Assembly: GCA_963800285.1 (NCBI GenBank)
Contig: CAWDAL010000010.1
Coordinates: 124,001 to 188,000, forward strand
DNA: 64,000 nucleotides
From: DASUPK01 sp963800285
Lineage (GTDB): Bacteria > Actinomycetota > Thermoleophilia > Solirubrobacterales > 70-9
Direction: 5' to 3'
Each line of letters starts with the position of its first letter. Position 1 is the first letter of the stretch. The notes beneath the pieces were generated by a model, which ran no database searches, was not told the DNA's origin, and saw only the letters and a list, made by a program, of their open reading frames with translations. A program made the position numbers and the translations under genes. Shown here in pieces: positions 48,323-55,907 of the stretch.

Positions 48323-48870
48323 TCCTGACCCCGGGGATCATCGCTCGGCTGGTCGCGCTCTGCGCATTTGCGGCCATCGCCCAGGTCGTCTGCTTCTCAA
48401 AGATGGACGTCTTCGGCTCGAGCCCCGACGTCGCCCTGCTCGTCGTCTTCTCGATCGGCGTCCTGGGCGGCAGCCTCACCGGGGCCGTGGTCGGGTTTTC
48501 GACGGGGCTGCTGATCGACTGCCTGCTGCTCCAGACGCTCGGCGGATTCGCCCTGACCCTGCTCTCGGTCGGGTACGTGGCCGGCCGCTACCGCGAGACG
48601 GTCGGGCGCCCAACCCGCGGAGCGGTGGCGCTGCTCGGGGGCGCGCTCACGCTGCTGGGAGCGCTGGTGATCGCGGCGATCCAGATCGGCACGGGCATCG
48701 ACGCCAACGTCAGCGCGATAGTCGTGCGTGATGCGGTGATCAAGAGCCTGATCGGGGCGCTGATCGCGATTCCCGTCCTACTTCTCGTCAGACTGGTGGT
48801 GCGCTCCGCGCTCGTCGACGAGCGTCGAGGTACACGTCGTGCCACCGCGCCGCGACCCGTGGAGCCATAG
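48319..48870 (+). CDS. mreD: Rod-shape determining protein MreD
   Basis: The 183-residue protein has five or six membrane helices (IARLVALCAFAAIAQVVCF, VALLVVFSIGVLGGSLTGAV, TLLGALVIAAIQIGTGID). The conserved GFSTGLLIDCLLLQTLGGFA corresponds to the G.(x)GLl.D signature of MreD. It bridges MreC and the membrane glycosyltransferase complex. The start GTG (48319) overlaps the mreC stop. The second PBP2 gene follows after 8 bases. Confidence 0.9.
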   Translation: MILTPGIIARLVALCAFAAIAQVVCFSKMDVFGSSPDVALLVVFSIGVLGGSLTGAVVGFSTGLLIDCLLLQTLGGFALTLLSVGYVAGRYRETVGRPTRGAVALLGGALTLLGALVIAAIQIGTGIDANVSAIVVRDAVIKSLIGALIAIPVLLLVRLVVRSALVDERRGTRRATAPRPVEP

Positions 48871-48878
48871 GAGCCGTG

Positions 48879-50765
48879 ATGTATCGACGCACACCCGAAT
48901 CGGAGCCGGAGAGGCGAACCTCGCCGCTTGCCCTCCGGATTTCGATCCTGACCGGCCTCGCCGTCGCGATCTTCGCCGTCCTCTTCCTGCGCCTCTGGTA
49001 CGTCCAGATCCTCTCCGGAGACAAGTACCGGACCCAGGCCAACGACAACCGGGTCCGCGAGATCCGGGTCCAGGCTCCGCGCGGCGACATCCTCGACCGC
49101 AACGGCAAGGTGATGGTCGCGAACCGCACCGAGCTGGCCGTCGAGGTGAGCCCCGAGGACCTGCCCGACCCCGGCCGGACGCGATCTCGCGAGATGCACC
49201 AGCTCGCGACGGTCACCGGCATGACGCCCGTGGAGATCCACAAGGCCCTGCAGAGCCCGGAGCGAGCGGCGCCCGGCGGCCCGGTGATCCTGAAGAAGGG
49301 CCTGGGGGTCGACAAGGTCTATTACCTGCGCGAGAACCAGTCGAGCTTCCCCGGGGTCAGCGTCGAGCGCGTCTTCGCCCGCGAGTACAAGGACGGCGAC
49401 GTCGGCGCGCATCTCTTCGGCAACGTCGGCGAGGTCACCGCCGAGCAGCTCAAGGAGCCGCGCTATTCGGGCCTCCACCAGGGCGACAGCGTGGGCCAGT
49501 CGGGAATCGAGTACGAGTACGACCGCTTCCTGCGCGGCAAGCCCGGAACCGACCGCGTTCAGGTGGACGCGCTCGGGCGCCCGACGGCACAGCTCCGCGG
49601 CACGCCGGCGCAGGCGGGCAACGACGTCCGGCTGACGATCGACCAGGGCCTGCAGAGCTACGCGGAGGGGGCACTCGACTCGTTCGGGCTGCCCGGAGCA
49701 TTCGTGGCGATGAACGCGCAGAACGGGGAGGTCCTGGCGATGGGCTCCTCGCCGACCTTCGACCCGTCGATCTTCACCCACCCGATCACCGAGAGCCAGT
49801 ACCACGCCCTCACCTCGAGAAAGACCGACGCTCCGCTGGCGAACCGGGCGATTCAGGGCCTCTATCCGACCGGCTCGACCTTCAAGCCGATCACCGCGAC
49901 AGCCGCGCTGCAGAACCATCTGATCGCCCCGAACACGATCTTCAACGACACCGGCTCGCTCAGGATCGACGCCAACCAGGTCCTCCACAACGCCGGCCAT
50001 GCGATCAACGGCCCGGTGGACATGAGCGACGCCCTCAAGGTTTCCTCGGACATCTACTTCTACAACCTGGGGATGAAGGCCAAGGCCTCGAAGGGCGGCG
50101 GGATGATCCAGGACTGGGCGCGGCAGTACGGGCTGGGGGAGCGGACGGGAATCGACCTGCCGGCGGAGGTCGACGGGCTGATCCCCAATCCCGCCTGGCG
50201 CAACCGCCTCTACCACGAGCACCTCACTGACCGCCCCTGGAGCGTGGGCGACAACATCAACCTGGCCGTCGGGCAGGGCGACCTGGAGACCGATCCGCTG
50301 CAGATGGCGGTCGCCTACGCGGCGCTCGGCAACGGCGGGACGGTCCTGACGCCGCACCTGGGCGACGACGTGGAGAGCGCGACCGGCCGCGTGATCGAGG
50401 ACATCCGCCCAGGTCCGCGGCGCAAGATCGACATCTCACCGACGACCAGGGACACGATCATGACCGGGTTGACGCGAGCCGCCATGGAGCCGGGCGGAAC
50501 GTCCTATCCGATCTTCGGGCATTTCCCGTTCCAGGTCGCGGGCAAGACGGGAACGGCCCAGCGCCCGAACCAGCCCGACCAGTCCTGGTACATCGTCCTG
50601 GCGCCGGCCAAGAACCCGCAGATCGTGGTCGCGGTCACGCTCGAGCGCGGTGGGTTCGGCGCCGACACGGCCGCCCCGGTCGCCGCGCGCATCCTCGAGC
50701 ACTACTTCAAGCTGCCGATCACGCCGACGGCCTCGAGCGCGGCCGCGGGGGGGACGCAGGAGTGA
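48879..50765 (+). CDS. mrdA: Penicillin-binding protein 2 (class B transpeptidase), second copy
   Basis: The 628-residue protein is built like the first copy: membrane segment ISILTGLAVAIFAVLFLRLW, pedestal QAPRGDILDRNGKVMVAN, active Ser in YPTGSTFKPITATAA, VSSDIYFYNLG and VAGKTGTAQRPNQPDQSW. It occupies the canonical place after mreD. Its N-terminal region (RRTPESEPERRTSPLALR) differs most from copy 1. Two conserved but divergent paralogues suggest an old duplication with specialised roles. ATG 48879 is preferred over the GTG one codon before. Confidence 0.94.
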   Translation: MYRRTPESEPERRTSPLALRISILTGLAVAIFAVLFLRLWYVQILSGDKYRTQANDNRVREIRVQAPRGDILDRNGKVMVANRTELAVEVSPEDLPDPGRTRSREMHQLATVTGMTPVEIHKALQSPERAAPGGPVILKKGLGVDKVYYLRENQSSFPGVSVERVFAREYKDGDVGAHLFGNVGEVTAEQLKEPRYSGLHQGDSVGQSGIEYEYDRFLRGKPGTDRVQVDALGRPTAQLRGTPAQAGNDVRLTIDQGLQSYAEGALDSFGLPGAFVAMNAQNGEVLAMGSSPTFDPSIFTHPITESQYHALTSRKTDAPLANRAIQGLYPTGSTFKPITATAALQNHLIAPNTIFNDTGSLRIDANQVLHNAGHAINGPVDMSDALKVSSDIYFYNLGMKAKASKGGGMIQDWARQYGLGERTGIDLPAEVDGLIPNPAWRNRLYHEHLTDRPWSVGDNINLAVGQGDLETDPLQMAVAYAALGNGGTVLTPHLGDDVESATGRVIEDIRPGPRRKIDISPTTRDTIMTGLTRAAMEPGGTSYPIFGHFPFQVAGKTGTAQRPNQPDQSWYIVLAPAKNPQIVVAVTLERGGFGADTAAPVAARILEHYFKLPITPTASSAAAGGTQE

Positions 50766-50805
50766 TGTCGGCGGGATCCCACGTGACCACTACCCTCGTT
50801 TGATC

Positions 50806-52008
50806 ATGGAGGCGGCACCACTCACGCTGCGGCCCACCCGCTCCCGCATCGGCGAGCGGCTCGGCATCGTCCACTTCGACGGCGTGCTGTTCGGCGCCGC
50901 GGTGGCCTTGATCGGGTTCAGTTGCTTTACCCTCGCGGTCGCGACGCCCAACGACGTCCCCGGCCAGCCCCTCTTCTTCGCCATGCGGCAGGGGATCTAC
51001 GCACTGATCGGCATCGCCCTCATGTTCGCCGTAGCCAAGATCGACTACTCCCGCTTCCGCGAGATCCGCGTCGGCATCTACTCGCTGATGATCGGCTCGA
51101 TCTGCCTGGTGCTTCTCTTCGGCGCCGCGGCGCGCGGCTCGCGCCGCTGGATCGAGCTGCCCTACTTCCGGTTCCAGCCCTCCGAGCTGGCCAAGCTGCT
51201 GCTCGTCGTCGCCCTCGCGGCGTTCGTGATCGAGCGCACCCGCCGCGGCACCCCCGTCCGCCAGACGATCCGCATCCTGGCGCTCGGCCTCGCCCCGGCC
51301 GGACTCGTCTTCCTGCAACCCGACCTCGGCACGGGAATCGTGCTCGTGGTCGTCACACTCACCATTCTTTTCCTCGCCGGGGTGCCGTGGCCGCATTTCG
51401 CGATCATCGGTGGCGTGGCGGCATTCGCCGTCAGCTTCGTCCTCGTCATCGCCCCGGCCACCGGCCTGCCGAGCCCGCTTCACGGCTACCAGCAGGACCG
51501 GCTCACTGCATTTCTGCATCCCAGCAACGACCCAAGCGACGCGAGCTATCAGGTCAACCAGAGCGTGACTGCCATCGGGTCCGGCGAGAAGACCGGACGC
51601 GGAGACAGCTCCACTCAGACCAAGCTCCTGTTCCTTCCCGAACGGCACACGGACTTCGTGTTCGCCGTGATCGGGGAGCGCTTCGGCTTCCTGGGAGCTG
51701 CATTCGTACTGTCCCTGTACGCCCTGCTGATCTGGAGAATGCTGCGCATTCCGACGCTCTCCAAGAACTTGTACGGGACCCTGATCGCCGGCGGCATCGC
51801 CGCCATGCTCATGTTCCAGATCCTGGTCAACGTGGGCATGACCCTCGGCGTCATGCCGGTAACCGGCATCACCCTTCCCCTCATGTCTTACGGGGGGTCT
51901 TCGGTGCTCGCCACCTTCCTGGCGATCGGGCTCCTGCAGAGCATCCACGCACAAGCGCGGTTGAGCTCCAGCACACGCAGCAGGGCGCCTATCCCACTGT
52001 TGCGCTGA
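50806..52008 (+). CDS. rodA: RodA SEDS glycosyltransferase, second copy
   Basis: The 400-residue SEDS protein has the same motif series as copy 1: RRWIELPYFRFQPSELAKLL, FLQPDLGTGIVLVVVTL, LHGYQQDRLTAFLHPSNDPS, LLFLPERHTDFVFAVIGERF and GITLPLMSYGGSSVLATF. It diverges in the N-terminus and the loops. It starts 40 bases after PBP2 copy 2 at ATG 50806 (MEAAPLTLRPTRSR). The tail SSSTRSRAPIPLLR is basic. It completes the second PBP2-RodA pair of the cluster. Confidence 0.93.
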   Translation: MEAAPLTLRPTRSRIGERLGIVHFDGVLFGAAVALIGFSCFTLAVATPNDVPGQPLFFAMRQGIYALIGIALMFAVAKIDYSRFREIRVGIYSLMIGSICLVLLFGAAARGSRRWIELPYFRFQPSELAKLLLVVALAAFVIERTRRGTPVRQTIRILALGLAPAGLVFLQPDLGTGIVLVVVTLTILFLAGVPWPHFAIIGGVAAFAVSFVLVIAPATGLPSPLHGYQQDRLTAFLHPSNDPSDASYQVNQSVTAIGSGEKTGRGDSSTQTKLLFLPERHTDFVFAVIGERFGFLGAAFVLSLYALLIWRMLRIPTLSKNLYGTLIAGGIAAMLMFQILVNVGMTLGVMPVTGITLPLMSYGGSSVLATFLAIGLLQSIHAQARLSSSTRSRAPIPLLR

Positions 52009-52108
52009 GCCAGCAAGAGCACACCAAGAACACGACACGCCCGGTTGAAATCGCCTCAGATGGCGGCTCCGCGGCGTACTGGTGTGCGCTCGCGCAGAAA
52101 GGAAATTC

Positions 52109-53986
52109 ATGAAGAAGAACATCCTCGTCAGCGTCGACCGCGGTGAAACGCGCGTCGCCGTGCTCGAGGCGAAGGGCAGCCCCAAGGAGGGCAAGCGCCC
52201 CAAGAAGGCTGCCCCAACCAAGGAATGGAAGGTCGCCGAGCTCTATGTGGAGCGACGCGGCCGCCGCTCGATCGTCGGCAACGTCTACAAGGGCAAGGTC
52301 GACAACGTCCTGCCCGGGATGGAGGCGGCGTTCGTCGACATCGGCCTGGAGCGAAACGGCTTCCTCCACGTCGATGAGATCGTCCTGCCCGATGGCAAGG
52401 CCGTCCCCAAGCGGGGCCGCGGCCGGGGCCGCCGGATCGACGAGCTGATCAAGCCCGGCCAGGAGATCATCGTCCAGGTCGTCAAGGACCCGCTGAAGAC
52501 CAAGGGCGCTCGCCTCTCGATGCAGCTCTCGATCGCGGGCCGCTATCTCGTCTACATGCCGCAGGGCGGCGGCATCGGCGTCTCCAAGCGCCTGCCCGAC
52601 GGCGAGCGCACCCGTCTTCGCAAGCTGATCGACAAGGTGGACATCGGCAAGGGAGGCGCGATCGTTCGCACGGCCGCGCAGGGCGCCAAGAAGGAGGACT
52701 TCGTCCGCGAGATCGCCTACCTGCACCGCCTCAACGAGGTCGTGCAGGAGCGCGCCGAGAAGTCCGAGGTCGGCCACATGGTCTTCCAGGAGGCCGACCT
52801 GTCGATTCGGGTCGTCCGCGACGTCCTCGTGGAGGAGTTCGAGGGCGCGATCATCGACGATCCCAAGCAGCACGACCGGGTCACCAAGTTCCTGCAGCGC
52901 ACCGCCCCCGAGCTGGCCGAGCGGGTGGAGCTCTATGAGACCAAGCCCCCGCTGCTCGAGAAGTGGGACGTCGAGAAGGCGTTCGACTCCGTGCTCAGCC
53001 GCCGCGTCGACCTGCCCTCGGGCGGCTACCTGATGATCGACTATGCGGAAGCCCTCACGGTGATCGACATCAACACGGGCAGCTTCACCGGCAAGGGCAA
53101 GGGCCGGCTCGAGGACACCATCACGAAGGTGAACGTCGAGGCCGCCGAGGAGGTCGTCCGCCAGCTGCGGATGCGCGACATCGGCGGGATCATCGTCATC
53201 GACTTCATCGACATGGCGCGGGCTCGCAACCGCGACCAGGTCCTGAAGACGCTGCGTACCGCGCTGGACGAGGACCGGACCAAGACGTACGTGGTCGAAG
53301 TCTCACCCCTCGGGCTCGTCGAGATGACGAGGCAGAACGTCACCGATGGCGTGCGCGAGATCCTCACGAAGCGCTGCCCGACCTGTGATGGCGAGGGCGT
53401 GGTGAGCTCGGAGGAGACGGTGGCGATCACGATCGTCCGCCACCTGGGTGAGCTGGTCGAGGAGCAGCCGAAGCCGGAGGCGTACCTGATCCGGGTCAAC
53501 CCGCGGGTTGCCGCAGAGCTGCTCTCGGCCGACTCGGGCCTCACCGACCTCGAGGAGGAGACCGGCAAGCGGTTCCACTTCGAGGGCGGCGATGCGCTGC
53601 CGCTCGACACCTTCCACGTGGTCGAGACCGGCGGCCGTGAGGAGATCGAACAGCGGGCCCTGCCATTCCAGGTGGGCGAGGAGGTTCTCGTCTCGATCGA
53701 GGAGCCCCACATGTACAACGTCGACGACGCCGTGGCGCGGGTCGACTCCTACATCGTCAGCGTCACCGGGGCGGGCCCCCACGTCGGCGAGCAGCGGATG
53801 GTCCGAATCGAGAGCGTCGGGCGCTCCGCGGCGACCGCGGCCCTACTTGATTCCGAGGGCAACGTGGTGCAGCCGGGTGCCAATGGAAATGGCGGCGAGA
53901 AGCTAGAATCGTCGGCCTCCAGCGGGCGCCGCCGTCGCGGAAGCAGGGGCGGCAGGCGACGTTCCCGCGCCGGCAGCAAGGACTAG
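52109..53986 (+). CDS. rng: Ribonuclease E/G family endoribonuclease
   Basis: The 625-residue enzyme processes rRNA and mRNA. An S1 domain (SIVGNVYKGKVDNVLPGMEA, AFVDIGLERNGFLHVDE) is interrupted by a basic insert (KRGRGRGRRIDELIKPG). The DNase I-like catalytic part has metal Asp residues in LTVIDINTGSFTGKGKG and GGIIVIDFIDMARARN. The Zn-link reads RCPTCDGEGVV. A weak C-terminal extension ends in RRRRGSRGGRRRSR. ATG 52109 follows AAAGGAAATTC. It is first in the rng-rplU-rpmA unit, a classic arrangement. Confidence 0.93.
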   Translation: MKKNILVSVDRGETRVAVLEAKGSPKEGKRPKKAAPTKEWKVAELYVERRGRRSIVGNVYKGKVDNVLPGMEAAFVDIGLERNGFLHVDEIVLPDGKAVPKRGRGRGRRIDELIKPGQEIIVQVVKDPLKTKGARLSMQLSIAGRYLVYMPQGGGIGVSKRLPDGERTRLRKLIDKVDIGKGGAIVRTAAQGAKKEDFVREIAYLHRLNEVVQERAEKSEVGHMVFQEADLSIRVVRDVLVEEFEGAIIDDPKQHDRVTKFLQRTAPELAERVELYETKPPLLEKWDVEKAFDSVLSRRVDLPSGGYLMIDYAEALTVIDINTGSFTGKGKGRLEDTITKVNVEAAEEVVRQLRMRDIGGIIVIDFIDMARARNRDQVLKTLRTALDEDRTKTYVVEVSPLGLVEMTRQNVTDGVREILTKRCPTCDGEGVVSSEETVAITIVRHLGELVEEQPKPEAYLIRVNPRVAAELLSADSGLTDLEEETGKRFHFEGGDALPLDTFHVVETGGREEIEQRALPFQVGEEVLVSIEEPHMYNVDDAVARVDSYIVSVTGAGPHVGEQRMVRIESVGRSAATAALLDSEGNVVQPGANGNGGEKLESSASSGRRRRGSRGGRRRSRAGSKD

Positions 53987-53993
53987 GACAGAA

Positions 53994-54392
53994 ATGGCCA
54001 GCTACGCAGTGATCGAGACAGGCGGAAAGCAGTACCGCGTTGAGAAGGGCTCGACCCTCCTCGTCGATCGCCTTCAGGCAAGAGAGGGGGAGGAGGTCGA
54101 CCTCCGCCCGGTCGCCTTCCGGGACAAGGAGATGGTGCTCGGCAAGGACCTCGAGAAGGTCAAGGTCGACGCCAAGGTCGTCGGCCACGAGCGCGGCCCC
54201 AAGATCCGGGTCTTCAAGTACCGCCCGAAGAAGGGCTACCGCAAGCGCGCCGGCCATCGGTCCGAGCTCACCCGGCTGGAGATCACCGAGGTGAAGATGC
54301 TGAGCAGAAAGCCCGCCAGCGCAAAGTCGGCCGCCACAAAGACCGCGGCCGGATCTACGGAGAAGAAGGAGGAAGCCGCGGATGGCTCATAA
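53994..54392 (+). CDS. rplU: 50S ribosomal protein L21
   Basis: The 132-residue protein starts with the L21 signature YAVIETGGKQYRVEKGSTLL, followed by LGKDLEKVKVDAKVVGHERG and YRPKKGYRKRAGHRSELTRL. The core ends near residue 103. A Lys/Ala-rich tail (SAKSAATKTAAGSTEKKEE) is a lineage-specific extension that probably contacts rRNA or is disordered. It overlaps rpmA by 11 bases. Confidence 0.97.
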   Translation: MASYAVIETGGKQYRVEKGSTLLVDRLQAREGEEVDLRPVAFRDKEMVLGKDLEKVKVDAKVVGHERGPKIRVFKYRPKKGYRKRAGHRSELTRLEITEVKMLSRKPASAKSAATKTAAGSTEKKEEAADGS

Positions 54393-54636
54393 GAAGGGAC
54401 TCGGATCGAGCCGGAACGGCCGCGACTCCAACCCCAAGATGCTCGGCGTCAAGGTCTTCGCCGGCCAGGCCGTGAACGGCGGCGAGATCATCGTTCGGCA
54501 GCGCGGAACACGCTTCCGTCCGGGCGACGGCGTCGGTCTCGGCCGCGACCACTCGATCTTCGCGATCCGCCCCGGCATCGTTCAGTTCAGCACCGGCCGT
54601 CGCGGCCGCACCATCTCGGTCGTCGAAGCCGAGTAG
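54382..54636 (+). CDS. rpmA: 50S ribosomal protein L27
   Basis: The 84-residue protein has the L27 start AHKKGLGSSRNGRDSNPKML and body GVKVFAGQAVNGGEIIVRQR, GTRFRPGDGVGLGRDHSIF. Its N-terminus reaches the peptidyl-transferase centre. No cleaved N-terminal extension (as in Firmicutes) is present. The start lies inside the end of rplU. Confidence 0.97.
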   Translation: MAHKKGLGSSRNGRDSNPKMLGVKVFAGQAVNGGEIIVRQRGTRFRPGDGVGLGRDHSIFAIRPGIVQFSTGRRGRTISVVEAE

Positions 54637-54705
54637 TCCGTTTCCGGGTGCGAATCCCGGGTAACGGCAAGGCTTACGCTCTCGACCAGGAGGAGGTGGG
54701 CCCCC

Positions 54706-55002
54706 GTGCTCACGATCACCCCCGAAGCCTCACAAGCAATTCGTGGAATCCTCGCCGCGTCCGATGCACCTGACGGCTCGATGTTCCGGATCAGCCCGCA
54801 GGGACAGGACGGCACCTCGCCCGGGCCAGGCCTGGCCGTGTCGGTAACCGAGGCACCTCAGCCCGATGACCAGGTCGTCGAGGCCGAGGAGGTCGCTGTC
54901 TGCGTCGAGCCGAGCGCCGCGGTGCTGCTCGACGACAAGCAGCTAGAGGCGACCGTAGTCGGCGATCAGGTCAGTTTCAGCATCGGCGAGCAGAGCGACT
55001 GA
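54706..55002 (+). CDS. HesB/IscA-like protein lacking the Cys cluster
   Basis: The 98-residue protein has the HesB-type start LTITPEASQAIRGILAASDA and the strand order of A-type Fe-S carriers, ending EPSAAVLLDDKQLEATVVGD. A-type carriers bind iron-sulfur clusters with one Cys in the middle and a C-terminal CGC; here only one Cys (VAVCVEP) is left, so cluster transfer is unlikely. Such degenerate HesB-like proteins are common in actinobacteria and have no assigned role. The start is GTG 54706 after AGGAGGTGGGC, a strong ribosome site. Confidence 0.75.
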   Translation: MLTITPEASQAIRGILAASDAPDGSMFRISPQGQDGTSPGPGLAVSVTEAPQPDDQVVEAEEVAVCVEPSAAVLLDDKQLEATVVGDQVSFSIGEQSD

Positions 55003-55082
55003 CCGGACATTGGACCTGCTGTCCCGCAGGTTTGGACAGCCGGTAGATAGCCGAGGGGTGGGCGCCGGCGTAACTTGGGCGC

Positions 55083-55853
55083 ATGGGATCTCCGCTGATC
55101 GGCGTGACCACCTCGGAGGTTCGCATTGCGGAGGAGGTGCACCGGGCGGCGGAAGGAGAGCCGCCCCGCCCGGAGATGGCGCTCGGGCTCACTTATCTGA
55201 AGGCGATCGAACGCGCCGGCGGCATCCCGGTCGCGATCCCGCCGCTCGGGCCCGAGGCGATCACCCCGCTCGTCGAGCGGCTCAGCGGGCTCTGTCTCTC
55301 CGGCGGGCCGGACATCCACCCGTCGGCCTACGGCGCGGATCCCCATCCGGCGCTCGGCCCCACCTGGCGTGAGCTGGACCTGGCGGAGATCGCGCTCGCT
55401 CGCGCGGCCGACCGTCGCGGCCTGCCGATCCTCGCGATCTGCCGCGGGGCCCAGGCCTTGAACCTGGCAAGGCGGGGAACCCTCTTCCAGCACCTGCCCG
55501 AGGGCGGGGGCGACGTTGATCACCGGCCCGGCGACTATGGGCCCGACGTCGCTCACTCGGTCGAGATCGAACCGGACAGCCTGCTCGCCGCGGCGCTGGG
55601 CGCAACGGAGCTCGACGTGCCCTCCTATCACCATCAGGCGGCGGACGAGCTCGGGCGCGAGCTCCGGGCGGTGGCCTGGTCGCCCGACGGGGTGGTCGAG
55701 GGGATCGAGGCGATCAATCGCGGCTTCGTGATCGGCGTGCAGTGGCACGCCGAGGGCGACAGGCCCGAGAATGGCCGTCTCTTCCGCAGCTTCGTCAAGG
55801 CCGCACAGCGGCACGACGCGGCGAGGGTCGACCGGGTCCCGATCCCGGCCTAA
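55083..55853 (+). CDS. Gamma-glutamyl-gamma-aminobutyrate hydrolase-like class I amidotransferase
   Basis: The 256-residue peptidase C26 protein has the class I glutamine amidotransferase triad. The nucleophile Cys is in LPILAICRGAQALNLA, and the His and Glu in VIGVQWHAEGDRPENGR. The start SPLIGVTTSEV, LCLSGGPDIHPSAYG and PSYHHQAADELG are typical of PuuD-like hydrolases, which free GABA or glutamate from gamma-glutamyl compounds. The actual substrate is not clear and no other polyamine-degradation genes are adjacent. The start is ATG 55083. Confidence 0.85.
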   Translation: MGSPLIGVTTSEVRIAEEVHRAAEGEPPRPEMALGLTYLKAIERAGGIPVAIPPLGPEAITPLVERLSGLCLSGGPDIHPSAYGADPHPALGPTWRELDLAEIALARAADRRGLPILAICRGAQALNLARRGTLFQHLPEGGGDVDHRPGDYGPDVAHSVEIEPDSLLAAALGATELDVPSYHHQAADELGRELRAVAWSPDGVVEGIEAINRGFVIGVQWHAEGDRPENGRLFRSFVKAAQRHDAARVDRVPIPA

Positions 55854-55907
55854 TCGCGGGAAAACCCGGTTGGTGGCCTCTTGGTGCCGTGTTAGCGTGA
55901 CGCCGTG

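Noticed and set aside
44296..52008. Duplicated PBP2-RodA as an assembly duplication
   Set aside because: The two copies differ throughout in residues and lengths, and flank different genes, so they are true paralogues.
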